Assembly (NCBI GenBank): GCA_021795235.1
Contig: JAJYPP010000025.1
Span: forward strand, 1-40,484
DNA: 40,484 bases
Direction: 5' to 3'
From: a bacterium
GTDB lineage: Bacteria > Chloroflexota > Dormibacteria > Aeolococcales > Bog-877
Within the stretch, counting starts at the first letter, position 1. Each line of letters begins with the position of its first letter. The position numbers and the translations under genes were made by a program. Below, piece by piece: positions 1 to 7,811 of this stretch. The notes beneath the pieces were generated by a model. It saw nothing but the letters and a program-made list of their open reading frames with translations. It was not told where the DNA came from and made no database searches.

Positions 1-2
1 AC

Positions 3-263
3 CGCCTGGCCCGGATGAACGCGGAGCTGGTCGAGGCATCCCTGCTCGCCCATGGGCGCCGGCTGGTGGTGCTGGACTCGGGTGAGGTGGAGGACGACCT
101 GGTCCGGGACATGGTGGAGGTGCTGACTGGCTTCTGCGCCCATTTGTACGGCAGGCGCTCGGCAAGAAACCGGGCTCTGAAGGCCCTGAACTGTGCCAAG
201 CATGATGTGGGGCCGACCGCCCTGGGGGTCCCGATGACCCATTCGCGACAGCCGAAGCGATGA
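3..263 (+). CDS. tnpA: IS607-type serine recombinase TnpA, C-terminal part (cut by window edge)
   Basis: The frame is open from base 3, so the N-terminal DNA-binding and catalytic-serine regions lie outside the window. What remains is the end of the resolvase fold: an RLAR stretch, then HGRRLVVLD, an acidic VEDDLV segment and the closing helix FCAHLYGRRSARNR. This closing helix is typical of IS607 family transposases, which cut and rejoin DNA through a serine intermediate and act with a TnpB partner. The stop codon overlaps the ATG of the tnpB remnant (ATGA at 260-263), the usual IS607 tnpA-tnpB coupling. The visible part is not obviously damaged, but its partner is dead, so the element is probably no longer complete. 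Confidence 0.85.
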   Translation, partial: RLARMNAELVEASLLAHGRRLVVLDSGEVEDDLVRDMVEVLTGFCAHLYGRRSARNRALKALNCAKHDVGPTALGVPMTHSRQPKR

Positions 264-1092
264 CCAGGCGGCTCCGCCATCCGGTCGCGGGCACCGAGGA
301 GGCGCCCGCCGCGACATCGATGTCCATGCGCACCAGACTGCGGGTCTCGGCTGCGGACCAGGCGGTGATCAACTCCCTGGGCCGGCAGCTGGCGCACCTG
401 GCCGGCTCCGACCTGAAGGCCCGGGTGGCCGATGGCGGGCTGCACTCGGCCGATACCTGGGCCAAGCGCAAGCGGGGCATCGCCCGAGAGTCATCCTCGC
501 GCTGAGCCGGCACCCTCAGCAAGGCGTCCAACGCCGCCTACGACACCGCCTGTCGCAACCAGCAGCGCCATCTGGCGGAGCTGGAGAAGGCGGTCCGCGC
601 CATATCTGAGAAGCTGGGGCGCCCGATCCACTCGGGAGCTGAGCGGGAGGCGGTCCTGGCGCGGGAGCAGAAGTGGGCCAAAGCCGAGGGCCGCAAGCCC
701 CAGCACCTCGACTTCGGCTATCGCTCGGCGTCGGAGCATGCCATGAAGCGCTCCCGGCTCCAGCACCTCTTGGCCGCCCGAGACGACCTCGCCAGGAGGG
801 CCCGCCTGGGCGCCCTGGGAGAGGAGATCGAGCAGACCGCGAGAAGGCTCGCGCTCCCGATCGTCTCGGCCGAGGAACGAGTCGGACTGCGGGCCGCCGA
901 AAGGGAACGGGCCGCGTCGGCGGGCACACGGCGGCGGCCGTCGTGCTCGGCCGCAGAGCACTCGGGCATTCCGCCCGGCGCAGGACCCAGGCAAGTCCAG
1001 GTGTGACCGCATCCAACCGGAGGATCGAAGCGGCGGGGCAACCTGCTGGTGCGGAGAGCTACTCAGGGGTCGAGCGCCGCCCAGGCGGGTGA
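260..1092 (+). pseudogene. tnpB: Decayed IS607-associated tnpB (premature stop, core deleted)
   Basis: An N-terminal segment of a TnpB-family RNA-guided nuclease reads from ATG 260: RTRLRVSAADQAVI, then GRQLAHLAG, then ESSSR. At 503-505 a TGA interrupts it. The family normally has tryptophan in an SSRWAG-like motif here, so a single TGG to TGA change explains the stop. The same frame continues coding-like after the stop (SKASNAAYDT, then KAEGRKPQHLDFG) to about 870. A typical TnpB C-terminal tail (AAAVVLGRRALGH, then ARRR) then appears in a different frame at about 925-1092. The RuvC-like catalytic core and zinc ribbon are missing, which implies an internal deletion with a frame change. No functional product is expected. 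Confidence 0.75.
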
Positions 1093-1344
1093 CCGCTGCT
1101 AGGAGCTCTGCCAGGGCCGAAGGCGCGAGGGCGTCCGTCGTGTTCCACCGCGGTCCCCGGCGAGTGCAAGACCCGAAGCGGCCAAGGCGCCAAGGCAGCG
1201 CTCCAGGCCAGGGAAGACCGTCCGTCCCGGCCAGGTGTCACTCGTGGGCATTCAGTAGGAATGGTGGGCGCTGATGAGCACGGTTGCATGAAGGCTTGAC
1301 TTGTGGCTACAATTGGCGGAGTTGTGGCGCTATAGGAGGCGGTC
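1093..1344 (+). other. Gap between the tnpB remnant and vapBC, probably the IS right end
   Basis: No gene is supported here. The stretch directly follows the tnpB C-terminal tail, so it should contain the right end and guide-RNA region of the decayed element. A short hairpin is visible at 1249-1263 (CATTC-AGTAG-GAATG). The vapB promoter begins at about 1284. The exact element boundary cannot be placed by eye. Confidence 0.4.
1284..1313 (+). promoter_or_regulatory. Candidate vapBC promoter with operator half-sites
   Basis: TTGCAT (1284-1289) and TACAAT (1308-1313) are spaced by 18 nt and make a plausible -35/-10 pair. An imperfect inverted repeat, TTGTGGCTACAA (1301-1312), overlaps the -10. 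VapB/Phd antitoxins commonly autorepress through such palindromes. A Shine-Dalgarno AGGAGG (1334-1339) precedes the vapB ATG by 5 nt. The boxes are seen directly; the regulation is inferred. Confidence 0.5.
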
Positions 1345-1614
1345 ATGAAGGTCGGGGTACGTGAACTGCGGAACAGCCTGAGTCGGTACTTGGTGCGGGT
1401 CCATGCTGGTGACGAGGTCGTCGTGACCGATCACGGCCGCGAGATTGCGAGGATCGTGCCGATGGCGAATCGTGAGCGGAAGCCCAGTATGCTCGACCGG
1501 CTCGTCGCTGAAGGGCTAGTGGCCCCACCGATGAAGGCGAGACGCCCTCTGCCGTCTCGGGGTATCCCGACCTCCGAGGCGGTAAGTCCGCTGGTCACTG
1601 AACAGCGCGGATGA
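1345..1614 (+). CDS. vapB: Type II antitoxin, Phd/YefM-VapB type
   Basis: An 89-aa protein that begins with the Phd/YefM-type DNA-binding fold: VGVRELRNSLSRYLVRV, then a GDEVVVTDHGREIARIVP strand. These antitoxins bind their own promoter and neutralise the adjacent PIN-domain toxin through a flexible C-terminal tail, here roughly residues 50-89. The start is supported by AGGAGG 5 nt upstream. The stop overlaps the toxin start (ATGA at 1611-1614), so the two are translationally coupled. The length is normal for the family, and both genes of the module look intact. Confidence 0.85.
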   Translation: MKVGVRELRNSLSRYLVRVHAGDEVVVTDHGREIARIVPMANRERKPSMLDRLVAEGLVAPPMKARRPLPSRGIPTSEAVSPLVTEQRG

Positions 1615-2045
1615 CGACCGCCTATTTCGACACTTCGGCGATCGTGCCCCTGATCGTTGAGGAGGCGGGCTCGGATGATGCCAAACGTCTGTGGCGGGAC
1701 GCTGAGCGCGTCACGAGCGCGAGAGTCGTCTACGCCGAGTGCCATGCAGCACTGGCGGCGGCTGCTCGCCTCGGCCGTCTCCCAGCCGATCGGCTGGGAG
1801 ACGCCATCGGCCAACTCGTAGGTCACTACGAGGAGCTTCACCTCGTTGAAATCTCCGACCGGTTGGTGCGACGCGCCGGCGCGCTCGCTGAGGAGCACGC
1901 CCTCCGCGGCTACGACTCGATCCACCTGGCTGCGGCCGAGCTCTCCCGAGGCGACGATGCGTTCGTGTTCGTGGCCGGCGACGGGGACCTCTGCGCAGCC
2001 GCCGAACGAGTCGGCATGGAGGTCGTCCGCACGGGTCGCGAGTAG
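1611..2045 (+). CDS. vapC: VapC-type PIN-domain ribonuclease toxin
   Basis: A 144-aa PIN domain. The conserved acidic residues are visible: Asp in the N-terminal YFDTSA motif, Glu in YAECHAAL, Asp in LRGYDSIHLAAA and Asp in the GDGDL motif near the C-terminus. PIN toxins cleave RNA with Mg2+ held by this acidic cluster and are held inactive by the partner antitoxin encoded directly upstream. Length and spacing of the acidic residues are normal. The stop codon TAG lies inside the left copy of the 133-bp direct repeat, so the last few codons are shared with that repeat. Confidence 0.9.
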   Translation: MTTAYFDTSAIVPLIVEEAGSDDAKRLWRDAERVTSARVVYAECHAALAAAARLGRLPADRLGDAIGQLVGHYEELHLVEISDRLVRRAGALAEEHALRGYDSIHLAAAELSRGDDAFVFVAGDGDLCAAAERVGMEVVRTGRE

Positions 2046-2164
2046 TTGAGCGCGCTGTTGGCCACTATCGGCCAACGCGCAGGTGGGCACAGCATGAGGT
2101 CACCGGTGAGGACGAGGACAGCTCTCGCTCCGGGGAGTCCGATCAGGTTCGGGACATGCTCTCG
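2032..2164 (+). repeat. Direct repeat, left copy (~133 bp)
   Basis: This segment recurs at 5712-5844, offset exactly 3680 bp, in the same orientation. I count about 9 mismatches over 133 bp and no gaps. It contains a hairpin, GTTGGCC-actatc-GGCCAAC (2057-2076), flanked by GCGC on both sides. It begins at the 3' end of vapC. The two copies bracket a TnpB fragment, a permease relic, a peptidase gene and an unknown gene. It could be the ends of an unrecognised element or the product of a segmental duplication. Confidence 0.85.
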
Positions 2165-2247
2165 GTGATGATCAGCTTCCCGGAGCGCCTATGTGGTCAT
2201 CGCTAAGCCCGACCCCCAAACCCGTGTTCCGGGCGGACTGAAGCAGC

Positions 2248-2590
2248 GTGAGTGACGAGGTCACGGCGGAGGCGCGGGTCGCGGACCCCGGGATCTTCCC
2301 GCTGCTCTGGGCTTTGGGGGAGGAGTGGTCCACCGCCATGCGTGAGGTTTACCGGCGGGTGGTGATCCGGGGCGAGCCGTGGTTCACACAGGGCCAGGGC
2401 GGGGTCAGGAGTGAGCTGATCGTCCGCGGCTGGTCCCAGCGGGAGGCCACTTCGATGCTGGTGGCGGCCAGGGGCGCCCAGGACTCGGCGGTCGAGGCCA
2501 CCAAGTTCTCGTTGGCTCGCTGCCGGGAACAGCTGGTGGAGACGGCCACGCAGCTGGCCAGAGCCCAGCGCGGCACCTCAAAGCGGGCGG
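2248..2590 (+). pseudogene. N-terminal fragment of a TnpB-like protein
   Basis: The frame opens with GTG 2248. It encodes about 110 residues resembling the N-terminal helical region of large IS607/IS605-associated TnpB proteins: an LLWALGEEW helix, then MREVYRRVVIRG, then RGWSQREATSMLVAARGAQ, then a charged helix ending near ARAQR. Beyond about 2590 the frame stays open to 3207 but reads through unrelated sequence: an antisense permease relic and the antisense strand of the peptidase gene. The RuvC-like nuclease core is absent. The family assignment rests on helix pattern and composition and is moderate. Confidence 0.5.
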
Positions 2591-2654
2591 TCGGCAAGCG
2601 CCATGGCCTGGCCAGCAGGAGATCCCGGCTGACGGAGCCAACCCCGACAACGGG

Positions 2655-2815
2655 TGGCGCCGCCCAGGGCCGCCGCCCGGAGCGCCTCCCCCCCGTCGCA
2701 CGCGGGCCCGGAGGGGGACGGGTCCAGCCCAGGAGCAGGGAGAGCGGCACGAGCAGCCCCCGTCATCAGCCAGACGGGACACTCCAGCATGTTGCAGATG
2801 GCGTCGGAGTTGCGG
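2655..2815 (-). pseudogene. Relic of an ABC-2 permease gene
   Basis: This stretch is closely similar to 7105-7278, inside the intact permease gene of the downstream exporter, and has the same orientation. Shared blocks include GGGTCCAGCCC, GAGCAGGGAGAGCGGCAC and CTCCAGCATGTTG. On the minus strand it still reads MLECPVWLMTG, against MLEYPVWLITG in the intact gene, and EALRAAALGG in both. The middle differs by substitutions and a small indel. It is a fragment of about 160 bp without start, stop or flanking permease sequence, so it cannot be functional. Confidence 0.8.
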
Positions 2816-2922
2816 TCGCGGAGAGGGAGCGGCGCTTTCGGAGGCGCATCGGACGAGGGGGCTCACCTACTCGTTGGGTTGTCCTCCCACGTTCATGGCG
2901 CACCGAGAGATCCTGGAATCGT

Positions 2923-3660
2923 TCAGACCACACCGGGGAGGAGACGCGGTTCGATCCTAGTCTCCTCGACCTGACCGTCCGGGCCGCGCCGAACGTGATA
3001 GGCGCCAGGGCCAGCCACCTCGGTCACCGCCTCCACCATCTCAGTTCCCCGGTAGACCAGACCCGCGCCGTTGTCGGTCGCGTAACCTGCTGGCAAGACG
3101 CCCTCAGCCACCAGCCGGTGGAAGAGAGGCCGCCGTTGCTCCTCGGCGTCGTAGTGGACGGCGTTGGAGAACGGCAGGAACCCGAGGGCGTCGGTGACAG
3201 GGCGTAACTCGGGTCCAAAGGAATCGGTGGTGCCGCCAACGTGCCAGCAGATGGAGCCGGCCGACACCCCAGCCAGCACCACGCCCGCCTCCCAGCAGTC
3301 CCGCAGGATCCGGTCGAGGCCGTGAAGCCGCCACAAGACGAGCAGGTTCGCCGTGCTCCCGCCTCCGACCCACACCGCGTCCTGGGCGAGAAGGTGGGCA
3401 GCGGCATCGGTCAGGTTCGGCATGGGGAACAGATTGAGGCACGACACCACCAGGTCCCGCTCGTAGTAGGCGGCGTGCATGGTCGCGTTCCACCACGCCT
3501 GGTCGCCACCGGCCGTGTTGATGAAGCACAACCTCGGCGTGGCCTTCGGCTGGGCCAGCTCCACGGCGTAGTCGAGCAGCGGCCCGGGCCGCACGAGCGT
3601 CCGGGGATCAGGGAACAGGCCCCCGCTGGTGGCAAGGATGGTCGGCATCTCCGCTGACAT
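2923..3660 (-). CDS. Peptidase E-like serine hydrolase (peptidase family S51)
   Basis: A 245-aa protein starting at ATG 3660; ATG 3648 is an alternative. It opens with MPTILATSGG and carries the S51 landmarks: WVGGGSTANLL at about 97-107, and the nucleophile elbow GVSAGS with Ser133. A likely catalytic His lies at about 169 in NAVHY. Family members are cytoplasmic dipeptidases that release N-terminal Asp, or act on related substrates such as cyanophycin dipeptides. The length matches the family. The longer open frame to 3951 is low-complexity and probably not translated. The gene stands alone inside the repeat-bounded segment, convergent with the TnpB fragment and divergent from the gene at 4105. 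Confidence 0.85.
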   Translation of the reverse strand: MSAEMPTILATSGGLFPDPRTLVRPGPLLDYAVELAQPKATPRLCFINTAGGDQAWWNATMHAAYYERDLVVSCLNLFPMPNLTDAAAHLLAQDAVWVGGGSTANLLVLWRLHGLDRILRDCWEAGVVLAGVSAGSICWHVGGTTDSFGPELRPVTDALGFLPFSNAVHYDAEEQRRPLFHRLVAEGVLPAGYATDNGAGLVYRGTEMVEAVTEVAGPGAYHVRRGPDGQVEETRIEPRLLPGVV

Positions 3661-4104
3661 GAACCAGATGATGTCAGGTCTCGACGGGTCCGCGCCGCTG
3701 GGGCTTGGGGGGGACCGGCTGGCAACGCCCAGCACCGCCGTCTTACCGGCTCCACCCTGCGCTTTCGCCAGGCGCCGCGAGGGATATGCCCGGTCGTGCG
3801 CGCCCAGATCAGCTGAGCTGGAGCTTCGCCTCAGTTCCCCGCTGGGCGGAGTGCCACGTGCAGATCGAGGGTGCTCCCTCCAGCGTGGGCGAGGGGTCCG
3901 GCAGTGCCACCCGGGCCGGCAACTCCCCGCGATCAAGCGCCCTCTCAGCATGCTCGGTTTGTGAGCTGTTCACGGCAAGCGGCCCAGCTCGACCGGGGCG
4001 GTCCCCTGGCGCCCGTCCATGCTCTCGCGACCCAGCGGCCTCCGGCCAGGCATGACTTCCTGCCAAGAAGCGCGCGGCCCTGGCGATGCGTTGTTACCGA
4101 TTTG

Positions 4105-5664
4105 ATGTTCCGGCGCGACGCAATCGCTGAGCGTATGGGCCAGACTGGCGAGCTGATGGCAGTCGACGGCGGTTCCTTCAGGGCCAGGAGTCCCAGAACT
4201 CCAGGACTCGCCGACCTGGCTCAGGCCTGGGTCCACTTGGCTCGGCAGACGGCCCCTGACATCCCGGAACTTCCGGCTGTCATTCAGCAGGAGGTGGGCC
4301 TGCTCAGCGGGCTCCAGATCACCGAGGAGCGGCTCACTCAGGTGGCGCGGGTGATCGCCAAGCGAGTGCATGACGCTGGTTTTCCGAACCAGGCCGCCGA
4401 CCTGCTTCACCGGATGGGCCGGCCCATTTACGAAATGTTGTTTCTCCTCGCGACCGAGGAGGAGTTGCGCACGGCGCGGCTGTTGAGGGAAGCGACCGCT
4501 GGGGCCGGCGGCCAGCCCCAGGCCGCGGCGCCAGTTGCCCAGAACCCCGGGCCCCGGGCCGTATCTCCCACTCCGCAGGTGGCGGGCAACACTGGCAGCC
4601 CAGGCCCGAACCCAGCCGCCGCCAGGCCCCGGCCCGTCGAGCCTGCTGCCGAACGGCCGCCCGCGGTGATGGCCAGCTGGGTGGCAAGCCCGCCATCCTC
4701 CGCAACCCCAACCATTCCCACCTCGAGCCAGGCCGGGGCCGCAGTGGCGTTGCCTGCTCAAGCCGGGGCGGCCAAGTTCGCGGTGCCGCCGCCTCCGACA
4801 TCCGGTACCGCGGTTCCCCGGGTGGTGGAGCGGCATGCCGGGCAAGCGCCCGCCGCCGCAGGGTCGGGTGCGAGCATTCCCGCCGCCGCGAACGTCAGCG
4901 TCGGCTCGGGATGGAAGGAGAGGATCTCTCCGAGAGCGGCCGAGGAGCGCGCTCGCCAAGAGCAGGAGCGCCAGTTCCTGCTCCAAGAGCGCGCGCGCCA
5001 AGTTAAGGATCGGCAGCAACTGATGCAGGAGCGCCTTCTCGAAATGCCCGCCCTGGTGGCGGAGATCGTGGCCCAGGCCCTCAGTCAGCGGCGAGCGGTG
5101 TCCGACCGGGGCCTGGCTCGGAAGGCGGTCCGCGCCGCCGCCAAGCGGTCGGCTCCCTGGGACCTCGGGTCGGCAACCGAGCGGGTCTCGGAGCTGATCC
5201 AGGCCCGTAAGCTGACCGACGCGACGGCAATCGTGGTGCGCTTGACCGAGTCTCTTCCAGGCGAGGCTTCCGCGGAGCTGGCCTGCAGCGCTGGAGACGC
5301 GTGCCGCCAGGCTGCAGAGGATGATCTGGCGACCGTCTGCCTCACCAGCGCGGTGTTGGCATCTCCGCCCTGCGAGCCGGCCTGCCGCCAGCTTGCCGAA
5401 ATGGCCCTGGCTTGGAGGGAGCCACGTCGGGCTCCGAGCCGGGCGATCCTCTATGCGCCGGCGCGGATCGACCTGGAGGAAGAGGAGAGAGATCCACGCC
5501 TCGCCCCGATCTGGCTCGAGTTCTTGGCACGTGTGATGCGGGTGCGAGGCGCCGATGGCGATGCTCTGATGGTCTACCGGCAGCTGCTGGCCCTGGCCCC
5601 GGGACGCGAGGACGTGAGGGCGATAGTGGACGTGGCATCACTCACCGGGAGTCTGCCTGACTGA
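4105..5664 (+). CDS. Unrecognised 519-aa protein with Pro/Ala-rich linker and coiled coil
   Basis: I do not recognise this protein. The ATG at 4105 is chosen because sequence upstream in the open frame looks non-coding. Residues about 35-135 form a helical domain (LADLAQAWVHLARQ, then LLHRMGRPIYEMLFLLATEEEL). A long Pro/Ala/Gly-rich stretch at about 140-270 looks disordered. A highly charged segment at about 275-320 (ERARQEQERQFLLQERARQ) should form a coiled coil. The C-terminal ~180 residues are helical and TPR-like, with Cys residues in SPPCEPACRQLAEMAL. No signal peptide or membrane segment is seen. It lies alone inside the repeat-bounded segment, about 50 bp before the right repeat copy. 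It could be a scaffold or effector-type protein. Confidence 0.7.
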   Translation: MFRRDAIAERMGQTGELMAVDGGSFRARSPRTPGLADLAQAWVHLARQTAPDIPELPAVIQQEVGLLSGLQITEERLTQVARVIAKRVHDAGFPNQAADLLHRMGRPIYEMLFLLATEEELRTARLLREATAGAGGQPQAAAPVAQNPGPRAVSPTPQVAGNTGSPGPNPAAARPRPVEPAAERPPAVMASWVASPPSSATPTIPTSSQAGAAVALPAQAGAAKFAVPPPPTSGTAVPRVVERHAGQAPAAAGSGASIPAAANVSVGSGWKERISPRAAEERARQEQERQFLLQERARQVKDRQQLMQERLLEMPALVAEIVAQALSQRRAVSDRGLARKAVRAAAKRSAPWDLGSATERVSELIQARKLTDATAIVVRLTESLPGEASAELACSAGDACRQAAEDDLATVCLTSAVLASPPCEPACRQLAEMALAWREPRRAPSRAILYAPARIDLEEEERDPRLAPIWLEFLARVMRVRGADGDALMVYRQLLALAPGREDVRAIVDVASLTGSLPD

Positions 5665-5711
5665 ACGCCTGCCCCGGAGGAGTGGTGGGGCGGGGACTCG
5701 GAACGGCCTGG

Positions 5712-5844
5712 CGGGTTGCGAGCAGTTGAGCGCGCTGTTGGCCAGTATCGGCCAACGCGGGGGTGGGCACAGCATGAGGTCACCCGTGAGGACGAGGACA
5801 GCTCTCGCTCCGGGGAGTCCGATCACGTCCGGGACATGCTCTCG
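5712..5844 (+). repeat. Direct repeat, right copy (~133 bp)
   Basis: Second copy of the repeat at 2032-2164, same orientation, about 93% identical by manual count. The hairpin is conserved: GTTGGCC-agtatc-GGCCAAC at 5737-5756. The outermost GCGC of the left copy is reduced to GCGG. Similarity stops just after CATGCTCTCG. It starts about 48 bp after the stop of the 519-aa gene. Confidence 0.85.
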
Positions 5845-5934
5845 AATGAAAGCTCGATGCGGAGCACGGCTCCAGCCCTAGGACTTCGGGGTAGGTCGGC
5901 ATCGAGCGGCATGGAACCCACGAGTCAGCTGCTG

Positions 5935-6085
5935 TGCGGCGGTACCGGAAGCGGGGCTCCCGGACAGAGTGGGTCGGCTTCAACCCGGTACAACCCCGGC
6001 CTACGGCGGGGACGGTGAAAGCCGCCCACGAGACAGCCGAGGCGAGACGGGAATCCCCCGGATTTATCCGTGGGGAGGGGTCAAG
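5935..6085 (+). ncRNA. Orphan TnpB guide (omega)RNA-like 3' end / IS right end
   Basis: The segment ends in GGGAATCCCCCGGATTTATC followed by CGTGGGGAGGGGTCAAG. A GGAATCCCC arm, short loop, GGGGAG arm and terminal TCAA is the conserved 3' scaffold hairpin of TnpB guide RNAs at the right end of IS200/IS605 and IS607 elements. The pairing is CCCC+CGGAT (6055-6063) with ATCCG+GGGG (6066-6075), with one bulged T. The 5' part is rich in small GC stems, as in such RNAs. Any guide would begin at about 6086, heading into the tail of the permease gene. No tnpB accompanies it. Expression and function are unknown, and it may simply be an IS remnant. Confidence 0.55.
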
Positions 6086-6168
6086 AAATCTGCCGCCTGG
6101 TCAGCTCGTCCCGTCACCGGGGTCTCGGCACCGCGCGCGCCGGAGAGGGCGCGCCGCCGACTCTTGGA

Positions 6169-6990
6169 TCAGAGCCGGTCGAAGGCCCCGCTGCGCCGCC
6201 CCGCCCGCTCGAAGTGGGCGAACAACAGGTAGGCGACGGTGGCCCAGACCGCCCCGATCAGGAGCTCCAGCAGGATGTCCGGGAGGGCTGCCCCGAAGGC
6301 ACCCCCCGCCGCCAGCGTCCTGCCCGCCTCTATCCCATGGGTCAGCGGCAGGATCTGCCCCAGGGCGCGCACAAAGAGCGGCAGCTGCCGCAGCGGGACC
6401 TCGACCCCGCAGACCAGCAGCATCAGGAAGTAGGCGATGTTGGAGATGAGGAAGACATCGCGCACCCTAAGCCCCACCGAGCCCAGCGCCATGCCGAACC
6501 CGGTGCAGGACGCGGCGGTGACCACCACCGCCAGCGCGAGCCCGGGAATCTCGGCGGGCGAGGGCCGGAATCCCAGCAACAGAGCCGAGGCCAGAAAGCC
6601 GAACAGGCAGGTTTGCAGGGAGCTGATCAGGACCGGCAGCCCGCGCCCCAGAAAGAGGGCGAGGCGGTTGCTGGGGGTCGCCAGGATGGGGCTCAGGGTC
6701 TGAAAGTTGCGCTCGTTGGCGATCGCCATGGTCATGCCGTAGATCCCGGCCATGCTGCAGATCTGGATGGAGTTGCCGACCACGAAGAAGCTGGTCGACC
6801 CGACCCCGGCGGCCCGGCCCAGGTACACGAAGAAGAGGATCTGAAAGAGCGGTGCCGCCAGCATGGTGGGGATGTACTGCCACGGCGAGATCCAGTAGAA
6901 GAGCGCCCGATAGGAGATCAGGCCGCCGATGAAGAAGACCCGCCAGAAGTGCCCCCGGTGGCTCATCGCGGGCAGCGCCGAGGTGGTCAT
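6169..6990 (-). CDS. ABC-2 type exporter permease (second subunit)
   Basis: A 273-aa membrane protein with about six hydrophobic helices, in the style of the DrrB/ABC-2 permease family. The ATG at 6990 overlaps the stop of the preceding permease (ATGA), which fixes the start. Visible features are the N-terminal cytoplasmic stretch before LISYRALFYWISPWQYIP, the helix around FQILFFVYLG and the NERNFQTLSPILATPSNR loop typical of ABC-2 permeases, where the ATPase couples. It pairs with the neighbouring permease (6987-7811) and the ATPase (7808-8803) to form a heteromeric exporter. The substrate cannot be read from sequence. It is the last gene of the minus-strand run and faces the orphan guide-RNA-like element. 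Confidence 0.88.
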   Translation of the reverse strand: MTTSALPAMSHRGHFWRVFFIGGLISYRALFYWISPWQYIPTMLAAPLFQILFFVYLGRAAGVGSTSFFVVGNSIQICSMAGIYGMTMAIANERNFQTLSPILATPSNRLALFLGRGLPVLISSLQTCLFGFLASALLLGFRPSPAEIPGLALAVVVTAASCTGFGMALGSVGLRVRDVFLISNIAYFLMLLVCGVEVPLRQLPLFVRALGQILPLTHGIEAGRTLAAGGAFGAALPDILLELLIGAVWATVAYLLFAHFERAGRRSGAFDRL

Positions 6991-7811
6991 TGGAAGTTCA
7001 AGGTGGCGTGGCGGCGGGCCTTGCCCTCGACCACGTGGACCAGCCAGATTCCCAGCATCAGGTAGCCGACAGAAGCTACCAGACACCAGAGGATGGGCCG
7101 ACCGGCGTCGCCGCCCAGGGCCGCCGCCCGCAGCGCCTCGACCCCCCAGGTCGGAGCCAGCACGTAGGCCAGGGGATGGGTCCAGCCCGGGAGCAGGGAG
7201 AGCGGCACCAGCAGCCCCGTGATCAGCCAGACCGGGTACTCCAGCATGTTGGAGATGGCGTTGGAGTTGCGGTAGAGGACGAAGCTGGAGCCCATGACCA
7301 GACCCAGCAACCCCAGGCTCACTACCGTCTCCACCACCCCCACAACGAAAAGGGCGGGGTTGGCGAAGTGGAGATGCGCCCCGAAGACCAGCCAGCCCCA
7401 GAGCAGGGTCGCCCCCATCGAGTACAGCCCGACCGTGGCCGTGCCCAGAGTTATCCCCAGCAGGATGAGCACGAATGGAGCTGGGGCCATCACCAAAGGC
7501 TCCAGCATTCCCTGGTGGCGCTGCCAGGAGATGACCCCGCCGCAGCCGAACACCACCGTGGACCAGATCCCCATGATCCCCGCGCCGAGGGCGTAGTAGA
7601 GCAGGGGCAGGGTGCGCGCTCCGGCCTGCTGGTCGGCCATTGCGATGCTGGCGAAGATGAGCGGCTGGATGAGGGCGGTCATGACCATGAAGCCGGACTG
7701 GGCCTGCATCTTCAGCTGATAGAACCAACCGGTGAGCAGCATCCTGGGCCAGCGGAACGGCTCCGGCCCGGAGCGGAACACCGGCCGGCCCAGCTGAGCC
7801 AGGGCGCTCAC
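6987..7811 (-). CDS. ABC-2 type exporter permease (first subunit)
   Basis: A 274-aa integral membrane protein with six predicted helices. The start is GTG at 7811, overlapping the ATPase stop (GTGA). The TM-rich core carries YYALGAGIMGIWSTVVFGCG and WQRHQGMLEPLVMAP, the cytosolic coupling loop. The stretch SNMLEYPVWLITGLLVPLSL toward the C-terminus is the part duplicated as a relic at 2655-2815. It forms the transmembrane channel with the second permease. It is probably a drug, lipid or polysaccharide-type exporter, but the substrate is not deducible. Confidence 0.88.
   Translation of the reverse strand: MSALAQLGRPVFRSGPEPFRWPRMLLTGWFYQLKMQAQSGFMVMTALIQPLIFASIAMADQQAGARTLPLLYYALGAGIMGIWSTVVFGCGGVISWQRHQGMLEPLVMAPAPFVLILLGITLGTATVGLYSMGATLLWGWLVFGAHLHFANPALFVVGVVETVVSLGLLGLVMGSSFVLYRNSNAISNMLEYPVWLITGLLVPLSLLPGWTHPLAYVLAPTWGVEALRAAALGGDAGRPILWCLVASVGYLMLGIWLVHVVEGKARRHATLNFQ

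Noticed and set aside
2938..2967. T-arm-like GGTTCGATCC within a perfect 8-bp stem
   Set aside because: It lies in the 3' end of the peptidase gene, and no acceptor, D or anticodon arms can be folded around it, so it is not a tRNA.
6086..6105. Guide-like sequence downstream of the orphan scaffold matching a promoter in the window
   Set aside because: By eye I found no extended match elsewhere in the window, so a TldR-like local repression role is not supported.
5969..7065. Long plus-strand open frames across the exporter region
   Set aside because: They are antisense to the ABC permeases and have low-complexity Arg/Pro/Gly/Gln-rich translations.
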